Shown here: in pieces, positions 42,801-55,694 of the stretch
Numbering within the stretch: the first letter of the stretch is position 1
Layout: every line of letters starts with the position of its first letter
NCBI RefSeq assembly: GCF_042242105.1
Contig: NC_092019.1
Span: forward strand, 15,516,328 to 15,580,327
DNA length: 64,000 nucleotides
Source of the DNA: Pempheris klunzingeri
Lineage: Eukaryota; Chordata; Actinopteri; Acropomatiformes; Pempheridae
Direction: 5' to 3'
Position numbers and translations under genes: made by a program
Notes under the pieces: model-generated
The model's database searches: none
Told to the model about the DNA's origin: nothing
What the model saw: the letters and a program-made list of their open reading frames with translations, nothing else

Positions 42801-45800
42801 TGTGTCCCAAAGGAGTGTCCTCTTCCAGAGTGTGGCTGCCATACTGCACACGACACATTCAGGGACGTGAGGACAATCAGCCGAACAGCGTGAGAGGTAA
42901 GAGACAGGTGGTTCACATACTCACATCAGTCTTCTCAAATATAGGCATCTCGTTGTTGACGTCAATGACCTTGACGACGACCTTACACTCTACGCTGAAA
43001 ACTGTGAGACAAAAGCCATTCGTACTTGGAGTGAACACTGACTTAACTCTACTATCAGGTGTGTTACATCATACGGCAGGTACGTTACCTGGGTCACTGA
43101 CTCTGACATTGAGTTTATAGACCTGCTGGTCTCTCCGCTGCAGCAAGCGTAACGCCTGAATCCTTCCAGAGGCAGCGTCGATGGAGAAAGTGTCGGCTGA
43201 GGTGGGTGGATTCTGGGACACGATGGTGTAAGTCAGCTGAGCGTTCATTGTGCCCTCTTCATCGCTGTCATGGGTCAGCAACTGCCCTACCAGGCTGCCT
43301 GGAACCACAAGAACCAGAACCTGAGAATAACAGCTGTTCATCAAGTGAAGCATTCTTGAATGTAAGCTTGTAAACAGTAAATCCTACCGTGGATGACTGC
43401 AATCTTTTAATTATCTTATAAAGATATCAGTTTGCTGTTTATTTCTAATGTCTATTGCTACCAGAGTCTCTTCACAAATATTAACAAAAAAACGATGCAA
43501 AAGTTTTTCAGAATAGAGTCTCACTGAGTAAAATGTGAGGATTTATCAAAAGAAACAACAGTGCTGCATATGGAGGATAAATCCTCGTCTGTGACTGTTC
43601 ATTACTGATCTGAGTACACTTGTTTGATTATGTGATTACTTGAGAGCTGCTATTAAATGTTTTTCTTACACTTCACTTAAAGTAGAAGCGAGTCACCTGC
43701 AGGGTTGGAAATTATATTTACTCAAGTACTGTGCTTCAGTAAAAATCTGAAGTACTTTTACTTTACTCGAGTAATTCCATTTTAAGGTAACTTCAGCCTC
43801 TGTAATGCTACATTTGTCTGACAGCTTTTGTCGATAGTCACTTTGCAGATTCACATTTTTGATACAAAATATAAGCACTAAGTTACAATTGGCATTAACC
43901 CCTTGTTGCCTGTTGTCGCGAATTCGCCTCAAACCTCTTCCGGTCTTGATGCAGCTGAGGTGGCCTCTGTATCCCACTAATGCCGGTTGATGCATCTTCT
44001 ATGTATACATTATATATACATAGATGCATACATACATACATAAATAAATATATATATATTCTATGCATATATACATATATATTTTATTATACTATTATTA
44101 TATTGTACTATTCTATGCTATGTTCTATTCAAATTAACAATCTCCACTTAATTTAGCATCTGCTTGAATTCAAAAACACAAATCATTTATTCTTTTATAT
44201 AATTGTAAATAAATTCAGGCAGTAAGGGGTTAACATTAAAGCAATGCTTACACATTAATCCAACCATAGTTCTAAAACAACATTATGATATATATCATTC
44301 TCAAAAGGACTATTCTACATAATGAGCACTTCTACTTTTGATACTTTGAGTATATTTTGATTCTAATACTTGTATTTGAATGCATGAATTTTACTTGTAA
44401 CAGAGTATTTCTAAGCTATTACTTTAAGAGTAAATCTTAAAAGCATGATAAACACGGACCCAGAAACACAAACGACAGACTGAAAAGCAAACAAAAGAAC
44501 CAACAGTGACATAAAAGTCAGAGCAGGAGGACAGAAGTTGGCTGAATGAGGCAACATGTAGCACACACCACGCCATGAGTGGGTTATGTAATAATCACAC
44601 ATCTTACCCACAGGCTCATCCTCCTGCACCTCAAAGACAGTCTCCTCATTTTCACACACTGGTGCGTTGTCGTTCACATCCTCCACTAAGACCTGAAACT
44701 CCATGGGTGGATCCATGTCGTTGCCATCGTCATCCACGGCCCGCACCACCAGGATGTACTGGAACAGAACCACCACAGGCTCAAGAATAATTCCTTGAAG
44801 AAAGTTATTTCTTTCATGAGGTAAGATTACTTATTTACTGAGCAGATTAAACATATGTTGCGCACCATGTCCTTGTCTTCTCTGTCCAGCTCCTCTGTCA
44901 GATGAATTTCTCCATCGTGTGTTATCTGGAAGGGGAATTTCAGCTCTCGCTCTTTCTGCACTAACGTGTAAATGGCACTGGGCTCGTTAGACTGGACCTG
45001 GATCGAAAAAAGGATTAAAGAGGTAAAAGTGGGAAGGTCAGTTACCGGATATAGAGCAGGTATAGTGAGTGTTTTTACTTTAACGTGTTAGACTTTGTGA
45101 GATTTTGTGCAGAGATGGCAGGTCCATCCCACCACACCTTTGCAATGACCAGAGGGTAAGTTTCCTTCAAGTTCTCTTTCACAGTTATTAGTCCAGGGTT
45201 GACCCACAGATTTTGCTGCACAACAATATGCACTCTGGCGTTTCCACTCAGCGCTGTCACCGACGCCCCTCCCAGGTCCTGCACACGCACAAACAGGCTG
45301 TAGTCTGGGTCGTCCAGAGGGTCCACATTCCTCCTCCTCATTTCTGACACAACAGAAGAAGATTGAGGTCACAATTAGAGCTATTGCACAAAGAAAACCT
45401 TTGAGTGGGTGAACATCACAACAACATTTCAGTAGATCTCTGATTTTGTAAGGTATTGGACACAGCACAGATTGGATCGCTTTGGACACAGCTTAACCAC
45501 TCTTCCCGGCTGAACTTATCAATTCAGCACCCAATAAATCACACAACCAGCACTAATCGCTGACAGTCGTTGGAGTCTGTGTTTATCTACATTGACATCA
45601 TCCGTCCCTCTGTGTCATCACATGCAGAAGCACAAATCCTTCGACCGGGATCAGTCACGACTTTTAAGATCTTAAAATCACACGTGTCACAATAATCAAA
45701 TGGATGTGAAAAAAAAGAAAAAGACGTCAACCTCTCTTAGAGTGTTTGGATTTCTACTCTTAACACAGTTGAGCCTTTTGAGTCCAAAATAAAGAACTGA

Positions 45801-48800
45801 AATATGATATTTCATCTACTTGGTTATGCCTTTCTTGGATGCAGTACTTTTTGTACTTTATCTTTGTAACTTAACGATATATCTCTGTTCTTCTGTTTCT
45901 GATGTTTTTACAGTGCAAGGGGATGTAGCACTTTGAAATCCTCTTTAACCAATTATCCAATGACGATTAGCACCTAGATTGGCTATATTATGTGCAGAGA
46001 TTGTCATAGTATTGTCAAAAGGATGGTTTGTTTGCATAATTAAAGGCTGCTTGATGCTGACTAATTCATTTGAGAGAGGCACACAGGTGGATACAGACCT
46101 GCTCTCTCCACACAGGTGAAGAAGGGGTTGTCTTCATAGGGGATCTTCTGCACGGGACAGTAGTCGTTAAACTTTGTCTTCAGAGCGTCAATGCTCTGAT
46201 CTTCTCCTCTGCCAAACTGAATGCCTTCTCTGGCCTTCAGCATCTGTTCCCCTAGTAATGAACACACATTCATTAAATATGGCGTAGTATGAACCAGCAC
46301 ATCACAAATATGTTTTCATATACTGTAGATCGGTGGAAGAACACCTCTGCTGCCACACTCTGCTTTCTGATAACACTTTCTCTCACAGTTTCTAACTCAT
46401 TCACATGTTCAGACACACTCGGAGTAATCTGTGATCAACATCACGCGACACATTTAGGCAATCTGCCTCCAATCAGCATTAATCTTGAGCACACAAGATG
46501 AGCTGTGTAATCTGGATTTACAGTCGCACTATACTGCCAGATTACAGGCAGAGATGGACAGATTACAGACTTTCCCACGGACAGTCCACCTAGTTCTGCG
46601 GGCCAATGTCTGGGTTCATGTGTGTGCTTTCACGCATGTGTGTCATTACCTTCTTGTGTGGTGGAGATCTCTCCAGTGGTTGGGTCGATCTGGAACAGGA
46701 GGACATTGTTTTTGTTGGGGATCTGGTTGACCAGGCTGTAGCTCAGATGAGCGTTGGGAGTCTGTGGGTCGTCCTGATCCAATGCAAAGACACGTGTAAA
46801 TGGGACACCTGGAACAACAGACAAAAAAGATGCTAAATACTTGACACAGTGAGATATTGGCCCAAGTATTTCAAAACAACAAAACTTAATGAACAACAAT
46901 GGTGCTTTTAGATGATTTAACCTATGGACTATGCATTGGTTGTACTTTATTCTAATGGCAAACACGTTCCGTTTGTGGGTTTTTAGGGAAAAGTTTTCTA
47001 CATTCAAGATAGCCATTGATTTTTGCTCCAATTCATGAGTGACTGCCAAATGCTGTAGCACCCCCTAGTTAAAGTTAAAGTTAATATTTTTCTTAAGTTT
47101 TTATTTTTATTTAATTTCTATTTTTTGTTTTCAATTAAGTTCAGCTTCAGTTAGTTTCCAGAGAGGGTTAGTTTGTTCTAGTTTAGTTTTTATTATCTAA
47201 AATGTTTTGTTTTAATTTTTGTTTTTGTTTGTTTCAGTCTTAGCTTTAGTTTTTTCTTTTATTATAATATGGGGGCAACCTAAATAAACAATTATTTTCG
47301 TTAGATTTTTATGACACAATATCATTTCAGTCAGTTTTCATTTTCAGTATAATTGATTTTATTTTGGTCAAGTAAAATGATTTTTTACACATAGTTGTTG
47401 TTAACTATTATAACCTTGGCTTTACCTTCCTTAAATCCACACTGACTGACAATGTTGTATTTATAATGTTTATATGCTCGGTCTAACTTTACATTGAAAC
47501 TCTACACCATTTACTCTGTGTGAAATATTCAAACCCAAACTCATGTTTGCCATTGTTATTTCAAGGATGCACGCCCACGAGCACACGAGTGATGCAATAC
47601 ACAGTCCTTTCACTGGGCTCTCACTGCTCCACCGATCTACAGGTGGTGCTAATGCATCAAGAAATGCAGTGATTCCCTGACAAAGGTGGGGCAGAAGAGG
47701 ACTGGATGCAGAATTTAAAGTACAGGAAAAAAATCAGCTTTGCAAATGATTTATGAGGAAGGAAATGCTTTTGACACTGGACTGGACTGTGTGTGACACC
47801 TCTATAGACATACTGACTGTTCTAAGGAGAGTGTTTTCTCTCGATTTATTTAAATCCTTATAACACATACCTGCATGACTGTTTTCTCTAACAACAGCTA
47901 TGTAGACACTCTGGTTGAAGAACGGGGCGTTGTTGTTGACGTCCAACACATTTATGGTCACATAAATTGGGCCGTCCACAACTTCGTCATCAGCCAGCGC
48001 CTCTACCTGGATGTAGTCACACACACACAAACACGAGTATACACAGCATAAATACGTGTTTTATTGTTACTGCAATGAACAACTATGATCATTAGAATTA
48101 TAAGAAGAGAGAGGACCATTTTACCATGATCACGTAATGGTCGTCTTGAGACCAGTTCAGAGGCTGCTCCAGGAACAGCCACCCGTCCTTTGAAATTTTA
48201 ATGTCCTCCTTGCCTTCTCCACTCAGCCTGAAATTATTAACACCGGGATGGGTCACCTGGAACTGTGGGGCGAAGGTGGGAAAAGGGAAACGATAACAGA
48301 TTAATTTAATAAACAGAGATCAAACAGTTACATTCTTTCTCATAGGCTTGAGTAATGTTCAGTGCATGAGCAAGTTTTGGCAAGATGTTCTTCTTGGCTG
48401 TCATGCAGTGATGGAAGAAATACTCAAAATCTTTACTTATGTAGATAAGATATACTTTATTTTCCCCGTGGGGAACTTTTTTCCTGGACTCCGTCCACCC
48501 GCAGTTTACAATATAGAAAAACAACAGAATAGAAAGAGAATGTAAAAGTTCAAAATACAACAACACAAAATACTACAATGTCAACAAAAGAAGTTTTGCT
48601 GCCAAAAAACGCTGTTCCTGGATATGGGATGAACAGAATAATTTTTCAACCTGTAGATTTAGCAGAAAAATCATTCTCTACATACTTTTGACATTATGCA
48701 CAATATCTATCCAGTTTGTCTCTATTGGAGGTTTGATCTGTAACTATTATCATGTTACAGTTTTCTTGCTAGCTGCTAAAGGTATCTTAAATAGATGTTT

Positions 48801-50113
48801 GTCTTTCACCAGTGAGTGAGCTGCAGTATCGCCGAAATAGATTGTAGTGAAAGAGCCATCAATTCCATCAGCAAAATCTTGGATAGTTTTACCTCTTTGG
48901 GATTCAAACAATTATAATGAAATCATGTGAGATATTTAGAGGAAATCACCCTTTGGTGGAACTGCAAAGAACTCATAGACATCTAAAACAGACACCTCAA
49001 TTTTCAAGTTTGCTTGTGTTATTTTGTGACATTGGTGTTTTAAATGGTTCGTTCAGATCCAAACTGATGTTTATCGATCGAGGTAGCAATACCACAGCCA
49101 ACTCCTGTGCTCTGCAGGGCAAAATTAATGTTTTTTGTTAATGGAGTCTGGTGGTTTTAAGGTGAGATAAGAGAAAGAGAGAATGACTTCAGTGCCCCAA
49201 TCGGAAAAGGCTGTCTAACGGCAAAGTAGAGCTCTGAAAATATTCTAAATATAGAGTACACTTCAACTGATATTGATTTTTTCGAGTGTCTTAAAAAGGT
49301 TGCTCTTCTTCTACTTAGCGTCCGTGTCGGGACTTCTGCCTGCTCCTGAAAGCTGGGGGCATGCTGACCACAATCTAAATCTCATACAACCTCACCTCAA
49401 ATACTCTGAACTATCCCTTTAAAATCCAATCTGAAAAGTAACTAGATTACTGTAGTGGAGTAAACAATACAATATTCCCCTCTTAAATGTAATGGAGTTT
49501 AAAATAAAAAATAAGAAACAAGATAAGTTCCTCAAAATTAATACTTGAGTAAGTGTCCTTTCTGGCATGTCTGTACCTGATGGATGAGATGTGGCACTGT
49601 TGTTCCCTCTGGCACATCCAGCTCTGTGTTCTCAAACGGGCCCTTCTTTTCCTCCAGATCCTTCCCACCAGCCTATGAGAACACAGAATCAGACGTCAAA
49701 CGTCAATGAATATAGTACAGGTTGAGGTCAAATCGAAACTCTCACGCCCACACTTGCCCTTTTTTGTTTGAGCTCCGTGCAGTACTTTAATGTAGTCTGG
49801 GGCAGGTTTTTACAGCCCAGTTATTTATTGAACCAAACTAACATGACAAAACTGGGAATTCTTATATCCACTGCGTGGCAGGAGAGCAAAGTCTGCAGAC
49901 TAAAGCACAGTTCAGTAACACTTTACACTTCCTTTACGTGCTTCAAATAAGTTTCCAAAGGGTTTCTTGCACATGTTTCTTGTGTGAAAGACACAGGTTC
50001 AAGCATTTGAGGATTTACCATTAATATGTATTGAAGGGCAGCAGTTGGAAATGTTCTGTACTCACAATGCCGAACAGGAGTGGGAGCAGCAACAGATGCA
50101 TCAAAGGTGTCAT
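39819..50113 (-). CDS. cdh17: Cadherin-17 (LI-cadherin), 18 coding exons
   Basis: CDH17 is a calcium-dependent adhesion protein of gut epithelium with seven cadherin repeats and a short tail that does not bind catenins. Exons: 50113-50066, 49672-49577, 48262-48125, 48006-47871, 46808-46650, 46251-46099, 45343-45138, 44997-44866, 44758-44608, 43298-43089, 43001-42925, 42843-42655, 42046-41802, 41514-41384, 41185-40961, 40847-40737, 40185-40069 and 39916-39819. Phases agree and total 873 aa (human 832). A signal peptide opens the protein (MTPLMHLLLLPLLFGI). Calcium-site motifs recur: LDVNNNAPFF, LDREDKDM, VEDVNDNAPV, IDVNNEMPIF, SDVDEAPEF, LDRETLEAF, LLDVNDNIPQL. The last two exons give a transmembrane helix (GYGMGTTIGILAGTLGF then IVFIVVI) and a 26-residue Lys/Glu-rich tail. 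A non-coding first exon ends at 51591 (donor GTAAGT). Several introns carry repeats. Gene order next to pdp1 and gem supports the name. Confidence 0.93.
41515..41548 (-). repeat. (CA)n / (TG)n at the acceptor of cdh17 exon 14
   Basis: Read on the minus strand, GT repeats run directly into the acceptor AG at 41516-41515, replacing the polypyrimidine tract. Confidence 0.85.
42225..42532. repeat. Fish ATTAGTCGATTAAT-type repeat
   Basis: Opens with ATTGTCAACTATTTTATTAAAC and closes with AATATTCATTAGTTGCAACC, the degenerate ends of a family also present at 35935-36126 and 61853-62050. Probably a non-autonomous DNA element; family uncertain. Confidence 0.5.
43710..44430. repeat. Common teleost non-autonomous element, interrupted by a TTAA element
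   Basis: Left end GGAAATTATATTTACTCAAG and ACTTTACTCGAGTAATTCC; right end CACTTCTACTTTTGATACTT and TTTTACTTGTAACAGAG. The text matches a fish repeat remembered from many genomes (internal GCAATGCTTACACATTAATCC). It sits in a cdh17 intron and is split at 43899-44229. Confidence 0.65.
43899..44229. mobile_element. piggyBac-like MITE with TTAA target duplication
   Basis: The 331-bp insert is flanked by TTAA at 43895-43898 and 44230-44233. Its ends are imperfect inverted repeats: CCCCTTGTTGCCTG on the left and, read inward, CCCCTTACTGCCTG on the right. TTAA duplication and CCC-starting ends define the piggyBac superfamily. The interior is an AT-rich TATACATA microsatellite (43997-44090) plus about 100 bases of unique sequence; no transposase. 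Confidence 0.75.
46809..47870 (-). other. cdh17 intron, low-complexity T-rich stretch
   Basis: 47070-47400 is built of TTTTTATTT- and TTAGTTT-like words on the plus strand and looks like decayed simple sequence. No exon or named element. Confidence 0.5.
48400..49560 (-). repeat. cdh17 intron 2 with nested decayed repeats
   Basis: GATGGAAGAAATACTCAAAA at 48410 and AATACTTGAGTAAGTG near 49540 look like the two ends of the same family as 43710-44430. Between them a second repeat end begins at 48446 (TAAGATATACTTTATTTTCC and CGTGGGGAAC). The middle is unique, non-coding DNA. Confidence 0.4.
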
Positions 50114-50122
50114 GATGACAGT

Positions 50123-51590
50123 CTGGGAAGGAAGAGAAACAGGAGGAGGAGGAGAAAATGGGGATAAATGTCAGAAAAAATGGTGAAGGAGAAAATGAAA
50201 GTGGTGACATGAAGAGGAGAAATGAAATTATACATTTGAAGTTACCAAGCATAATAAATCACTGTGCTCTCAATTTGCATCTAACGCTTGTAGAAAAAAT
50301 AGCCTCGCAAAGGCAATGTGTCATCTTTCCTTGAGTATTCACACATGTACATGCTATCTCTGCCTGCCTCATACTCTGAGCTGAATGGGGACTTTGGCGC
50401 ACAGGAGAAACTGAAAACCAGTGCTAGCATGTAATGCCAGACTCAGGTGATTATTTTTCAAGCAAGTATTTCACAGTAAGAGTCAATATAAGGCACCCAA
50501 TGGTGAAAGTTTGTATTGTGTTTGTATGTATGTAGTTCAGCAGACTGGTGGTTTATTGTGTTTAAAAAAAAATAATTTTCTGTCTCTCTCTCATAAAAAA
50601 AAAATCACTTATGGAAGATAATTGTATGTGTCATACACTTACACTACATGCGACATTATCTTTGGTGTGTCTCAAAGAAGTCATAAACTCAGAGTTATAT
50701 ACAGGTGGCAGGAGAATGTCTGTACACTATCGTTTGAATTAACTTTACAATGACACTGCCTTTGATAACAGCAGAGAAAATATGATCTTAATTCATGTCA
50801 AACACGACTTACTAAACATGCCTGAAACAATGGTGCTTAACAAATGTATCAAGAATGCATTAATAAATGACCACGGTTGAGATTTCTGAACTTGCAGCCG
50901 AGAGAGAGAGAAGGGTGAAGTCAGTCGCCACAGAAGAGTGAAGGTGACATTGAGTAGCCACGAATGACCTTATTTGTCGTACAGCACAATATTAACGCCA
51001 CCGCCCTGCTGCACTCCTTATTAACAGAACACACATTTTACTTTAAAGCTGTCTGAACTTAGTGACTTCTATTTTTCAGTATTTCTGACAGGCATATTTT
51101 CACTAATGAGCTTTTGCTTACAATGATTTCACTGACTTCCAGTGAGAGAAATATCCTATAAATAGGACTATTTACTGTTTTTGTCAAACAGAATTGATGG
51201 AGCAAGTGGCAAAGTAAAGGTGTTGCAGGGCCTCTCTTTCTCCTTTCAGCTCAATGGCTGGGTGACCTTTGTCAGTGTAAGTTTCAGCTGCTGTGATACC
51301 AAATCTAGTGTCTTCTACAGGTAATATCTCCACAATTCCAGGCACTGACAACAACCAGGAAGCCACGTAGGAGAAGAGGTTGGATGTCAGGTATGCCGTC
51401 AACTGAGAATAAGGCCCTGCCAAAGTCAAATCAAGATCACAGCATTTGTGCAGCAAACTGAAACCATCCAACACATAAAAATCATAATCTTTTGAAACCA
51501 ACATGAACAGTCCAGTTTGTGTCCTATTCACACGCCAAAATCTACTCCAAATACTCAAAAACCTGGCGACAGGAGAGTGAGCGAACTTAC
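50123..51590 (-). other. cdh17 intron 1
   Basis: Separates the non-coding first exon from the ATG exon. An open frame of 124 codons at 51558-51184 (minus) has no ATG until residue 19 and no known homologue. No repeat of known family. Confidence 0.5.
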
Positions 51591-51640
51591 CTTGCCGGAG
51601 AGATCGAGCGAGTCACTCCTCAGACCTCAGACCTCAGAGT
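51591..51640 (-). other. cdh17 non-coding first exon
   Basis: Minus-strand GCTCGATCTCTCCGGCAAG followed by the perfect donor GTAAGT (GT at 51590-51589). The upstream border is estimated. Confidence 0.5.
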
Positions 51641-53220
51641 GATGTGAGGAGGCCCATCCTGTCTGGTCAAACGTTAACCAAGTGTTAACCAGCTATGTTT
51701 TATTGGATCTAATGATTGTCTAATCACCCTGCCCTCGTGTCTAGCAAGCCAATGAGGAGGCAGCTGGTTGAGAGAGGACACAGGAAGAGCAGAACAATGA
51801 CATGTACAGTACTGTGACAGACAAATCCGTTATTACTGTACTGTAATTAATATCAGCCACTGATTTTACATAGATCCTGAAATGCTTATAGTGTGAGTCC
51901 TGTTGTATAGTGTGAGCTGCAAAAAACAAGTATCACAGCTTTAGTCAAGTTTTGTACTTTTTAGAGAGCATGTGTGTGGTAATTGTGGACAAAAACAGAA
52001 AAATTGGAACAAAAAGTGTATTATAATGGCAGACATTTCTCTGGAAATCTGCTATTCAGTGTTAAAGTTTCTAAATTCCCCCTCAGACTTTGACCTGTGC
52101 ACCTCTGCACCGTTTCCTGTCAGATTTTCCATTAGTAGCAGCCTGATAAGAAGCTGTGTGTAGACAATAGGACAACAGATTATACTCACAATCCACTGCA
52201 TTGTAAGAATGCAAAGCTACAGGGTCATCCGGGTGATTCAACAGGTCAAGGCACACATGCCATAAAAAGCTTTGATTCTAGCTTACGCCCATTATCTCTT
52301 TAAACTTTTCTACCTATATAAAAGTGCATAAATCAATACAACAGAGATGACAGAGAATATGTCAGCCTATATTTTCTCACTGAGTGTTATCCTTTACTTT
52401 CATGATCAAATCTCACATAAAGCTGGGATTAAATTCAATACATCATGATTCACATGCTACAATCCTGGGCTGAAAGCAGTGAGCTTTACAAGCTCTAGCA
52501 AGCTGCTTGGAAACAAGGCAGAGATCTGTGTGAATCTGCAATTGTAAGGAAAGCGAGCTGTGAATGAGTCACTGTTTCACAAGACCATTATTTAGCCAGA
52601 ACCTGTGACTGCAGTGTTGATGGATCAGCGGACGAAGCAATTAATTCAGATGGAAGTGACTCCATTACGTAAAGCATGGGTCCGTGTAGGCTGCTCTGTC
52701 TTGATCGTGTCTGCAAACAGCCTGATAGATATTCTGGCCAACATGCACCAACGCCATCTGCCTGATGCTCCTTGGACTGATCATACAAAACACAGTTTCC
52801 TGGGTTCCTCCTCAGGTTTCCTTGGCAACATATTTTCTTGTATTTTACCGTTTTTCTGAGTTTGGGATCTGAGCAGGCGGTGTCTGAGCATGATGTTTGG
52901 TGTCACACTGTGACCCAAATCTCTGATCAGTCCCTGAGCAGTCAAAGCACTGTGCTTCATCAGCTGTCTCTCACACACGTGCATGCACACACACACACAC
53001 ACACACACACTCACAGGGGACTCAATTTGTTTCTGAAAGTTGCGCTTTAATGTCACCACCTGACTCATCTATTATCAGCTCAGTTGTGTTGCTGTTTAAC
53101 CCAGTTTGTGTGAGTGCGCCTCTTCTGCGCCAAAGCTGAGTCATCCATGGTTATATCTCATTAGTGAGGTTGAGATGGCAGAGAAAAGGGAGTTTTTTTT
53201 CCCAAACTGGAAAATGTCAC
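51641..53220. other. Intergenic cdh17-gem
   Basis: No gene recognised. A (CA)n tract lies at 52986-53010. ORFs at 52588-52859 on both strands overlap each other and look like chance. Confidence 0.5.
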
Positions 53221-53226
53221 TTTATT
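53221..53226 (-). terminator. Poly(A) signal of gem
   Basis: TTTATT on plus (AATAAA on minus), about 680 bases beyond the gem stop. The 3' UTR of gem therefore spans about 53.2-53.9 kb. Confidence 0.5.
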
Positions 53227-53902
53227 TTAATAAGCAACACTGCAACTACATACAAGTAGGAAAATACAGTAAATTATCAATCTGATATTTATGTACAAGA
53301 GGTGCAAAATACTACACATTATAAATAAACTCAAAGTAACGACAAAATGATCATCATACAAAAAACAACCTTGATCATACTTAATCATCAATAGCTTACA
53401 ACTGGTAATCTCAGCACTTAGGGATCGACAGATGACACATCTGGCAGGGATGAGAGCAAAAGGGTGAGGAGAGGGATGAGAAAGGAGAGAAAAGTGAGAT
53501 AATGTCTGACACAGAAATGAACGAACATCACATCCTTTTCTCAGTTTCCATCCGCTGAGCTCGAACCTCCAACACAGACGCGACTCTGAGTCGATGCGAC
53601 AGGAAACGTCACTTTGTTGTCCGGTCCATTACAAACTCAGCTCAGTCCACTCAGTCTAGTTCAGACCGAGACACATGAATGGCCATGCAGAAATGTTGCC
53701 AACACCTCTCATCTACACCATGCTGGCTGTGCCGAGCGTGGATGTGAACACACTGACGGCCGGGTGTGAATCATCCAACTTTTAGCCCTTTAGAAGCAGG
53801 CTTCCCTCCAGCCTGTGTCAACATACTCTGTTCTCCAGGCTGCGACTTGGCCACCTGCTCAAAGGTTTAGTGTGGCGTTAAACGCGAGCGTCTGTCTGCC
53901 TC

Positions 53903-55348
53903 CTACAGAACAGAGAGATCATGGCAGGACTTAGATTTTAGCCAGAACGCCACACTGGGATTGTTCTTTGCCACCACCTTGTCGAGGAAGCGTTTGGCCT
54001 TCATAGGAAGGCTCTCGCGGCGTGTGTTGCAGTGTATGTGCCTGCGACGCTTGTTGGCTTCCTTGGAGTCTCGGCGTAGACGCAGCTGGCGCACTATGCC
54101 GTGAAAAGCCTCCCAGACGTTGTGCTGCATGGCGGCTGAGGTTTCGATGAACTTGCAGTCAAACACAGCAGCACAGGCACGACCCTCTGACACAGAAAAA
54201 TCAAACATCAGTACTTGTATGTGGATAAAAACAGAGAACAGCGTTCATCAGACACAAACAGATGAAGATTGTGCCCTCTCACCATTGACTGACACCTCTC
54301 TGCGTCGCACCAGGTCACATTTGTTCCCCACCAGGATGATTGGTGTGTGCTGGGCAGGGCGGGAGCGGCGCAGGGTTATCCGGAGCTCAGAGGCTCGCAG
54401 GAACGAGGCCCGGTCAGTTACAGAGTACAGCAACAGGTAGGCATCACCTGTCTGCATGTTGCGCTCCTGAGCCCATTCGTTGTCAGTCTGCAAAGACAAA
54501 CACGCACGATTAGATACAGGATTTGCAGTACGGTGAGTCTGCTGACACACAGGCAGACGTGTGCCCTCCTCTGATTCACGTCTGTTTATCATCTCACCTC
54601 TGCATCCCATGTGTCCAGCACAGATACAGTGGCAGGCTCTCCGTCCACTTCAACTTCCCTTTCACACACTTCATCTGAAATCACAGAATGAAGAAAAACT
54701 TCACATTAGTAAAATCACAGATTTCATTTGACAGAAATGTGCTGGACATAATCATACAGTCAAAATAATGGCAGTATGTTGATATTATAGGAATTTTTAA
54801 AATGTATGACGGTCAATACAGAGTCTATAGTGAGCTTTTGAGATTTTATTACATTTTATCTACAAGTTTGGTGTTTTATTTATACGGATTTGGTTCACTT
54901 TTATTTGTAGCCATCTAAACTTTTTTTTTTTAGAAATGACTCAGGTCTGTTTTACAATAACAGTACGGTAGGTTTCAGTGTAGTTTTTCTCACCTCCACA
55001 CAGCTCGCAGTCATCGCTGTCCATGCTGTCCGCGGCCCCGGCGAAGATGCTGGCGAAGGCCGTCTTGCCAACCCCGCTGGCCCCCAACAGCACCACCCGG
55101 TACGGGCTCCCGGGGTCCGTCGGCTCTCCGGTGGAGCCGGTGGAGATGAACGAGTCTGAGGACGACCAGCTCCCGCGGCTGCCGTCCGACTCGCCGGCGG
55201 AGCTGGTGCAAGACTTGGAGCGGGAGATGCAGGCGGGGACCCGGGCCAGGAAGCTGTCCGGGAGCAGGTGACTGCCGGGGTCGCAGATGCTCCACCGGTG
55301 CAGCTCGGTCTGCAGGCGGAGGCTGTGCCGGCGCACACTGGACAGCAT
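53903..55348 (-). CDS. gem: GEM, RGK-family small GTP-binding protein, 306 aa
   Basis: GEM is an inducible RGK GTPase that binds calmodulin and the beta subunit of voltage-gated calcium channels, lowers calcium current and restrains Rho-kinase signalling. Exons are 55348-54994, 54674-54598, 54487-54283 and 54186-53903, all GT-AG and in phase. Motifs: a Ser-rich N-terminal extension; G1 GASGVGKTAF; SMDSDDCELC as in human SMDSDCEVL; DTWDAE in place of the usual DxxG of Ras, the known RGK departure; GDAYLLLYSVTDRASF; G4 NKCDL; G5 ETSAA; and the conserved tail WLKSKSCHDLSVL preceded by a basic stretch. The first exon is GC-rich (codon-third G/C) compared with its surroundings. There is no C-terminal CAAX box, also typical of the family. 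Confidence 0.94.
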
Positions 55349-55685
55349 GGTGCCGCCGACAAAATTAGGATTGAATGAAGTGGATTAAGCAACAGCGGTG
55401 GGATAAACCGTGTTGAAGTGTGGTGCTTTAACCTCTGTTGTGCCAGAGAAAACCCCCGAAAAGAGAGTAAACTATTGTACCAAAGAAGAGGCTGACGGGA
55501 AACAGATGAACCTCTGTCTAGACGCGCATCCCGCTTTGAAAACTAACTTTAACGCGAACATTGCAAAAAGATTTGGTTGATAAATCCCGGAGCAACATTT
55601 ACAGCTGATGTCCTCTTGATGTGTCAGCAGCCGTCAGTCTCAGTAATCTGATGGTCTCTAGTGCTCTGATGGGGTTTCCCTGCAG

Positions 55686-55693
55686 TTTATATA
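55686..55693 (-). promoter_or_regulatory. gem: TATA box of gem
   Basis: TATATAAA on the minus strand, about 340 bases before the ATG, predicting a start near 55660 and a 310-base 5' UTR without an intron. A TATA box fits an immediate-early, sharply induced gene. Confidence 0.65.
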
Positions 55694-55694
55694 C

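Noticed and set aside
45070-45137. Read-through of cdh17 exon 7 (VWWDGPAIS) resembling human VRWNDPGAQ
   Set aside because: The GTGTGG donor at 45137 and the next exon starting VQSNEPSAIYTLV give the true, longer match; the read-through soon stops.
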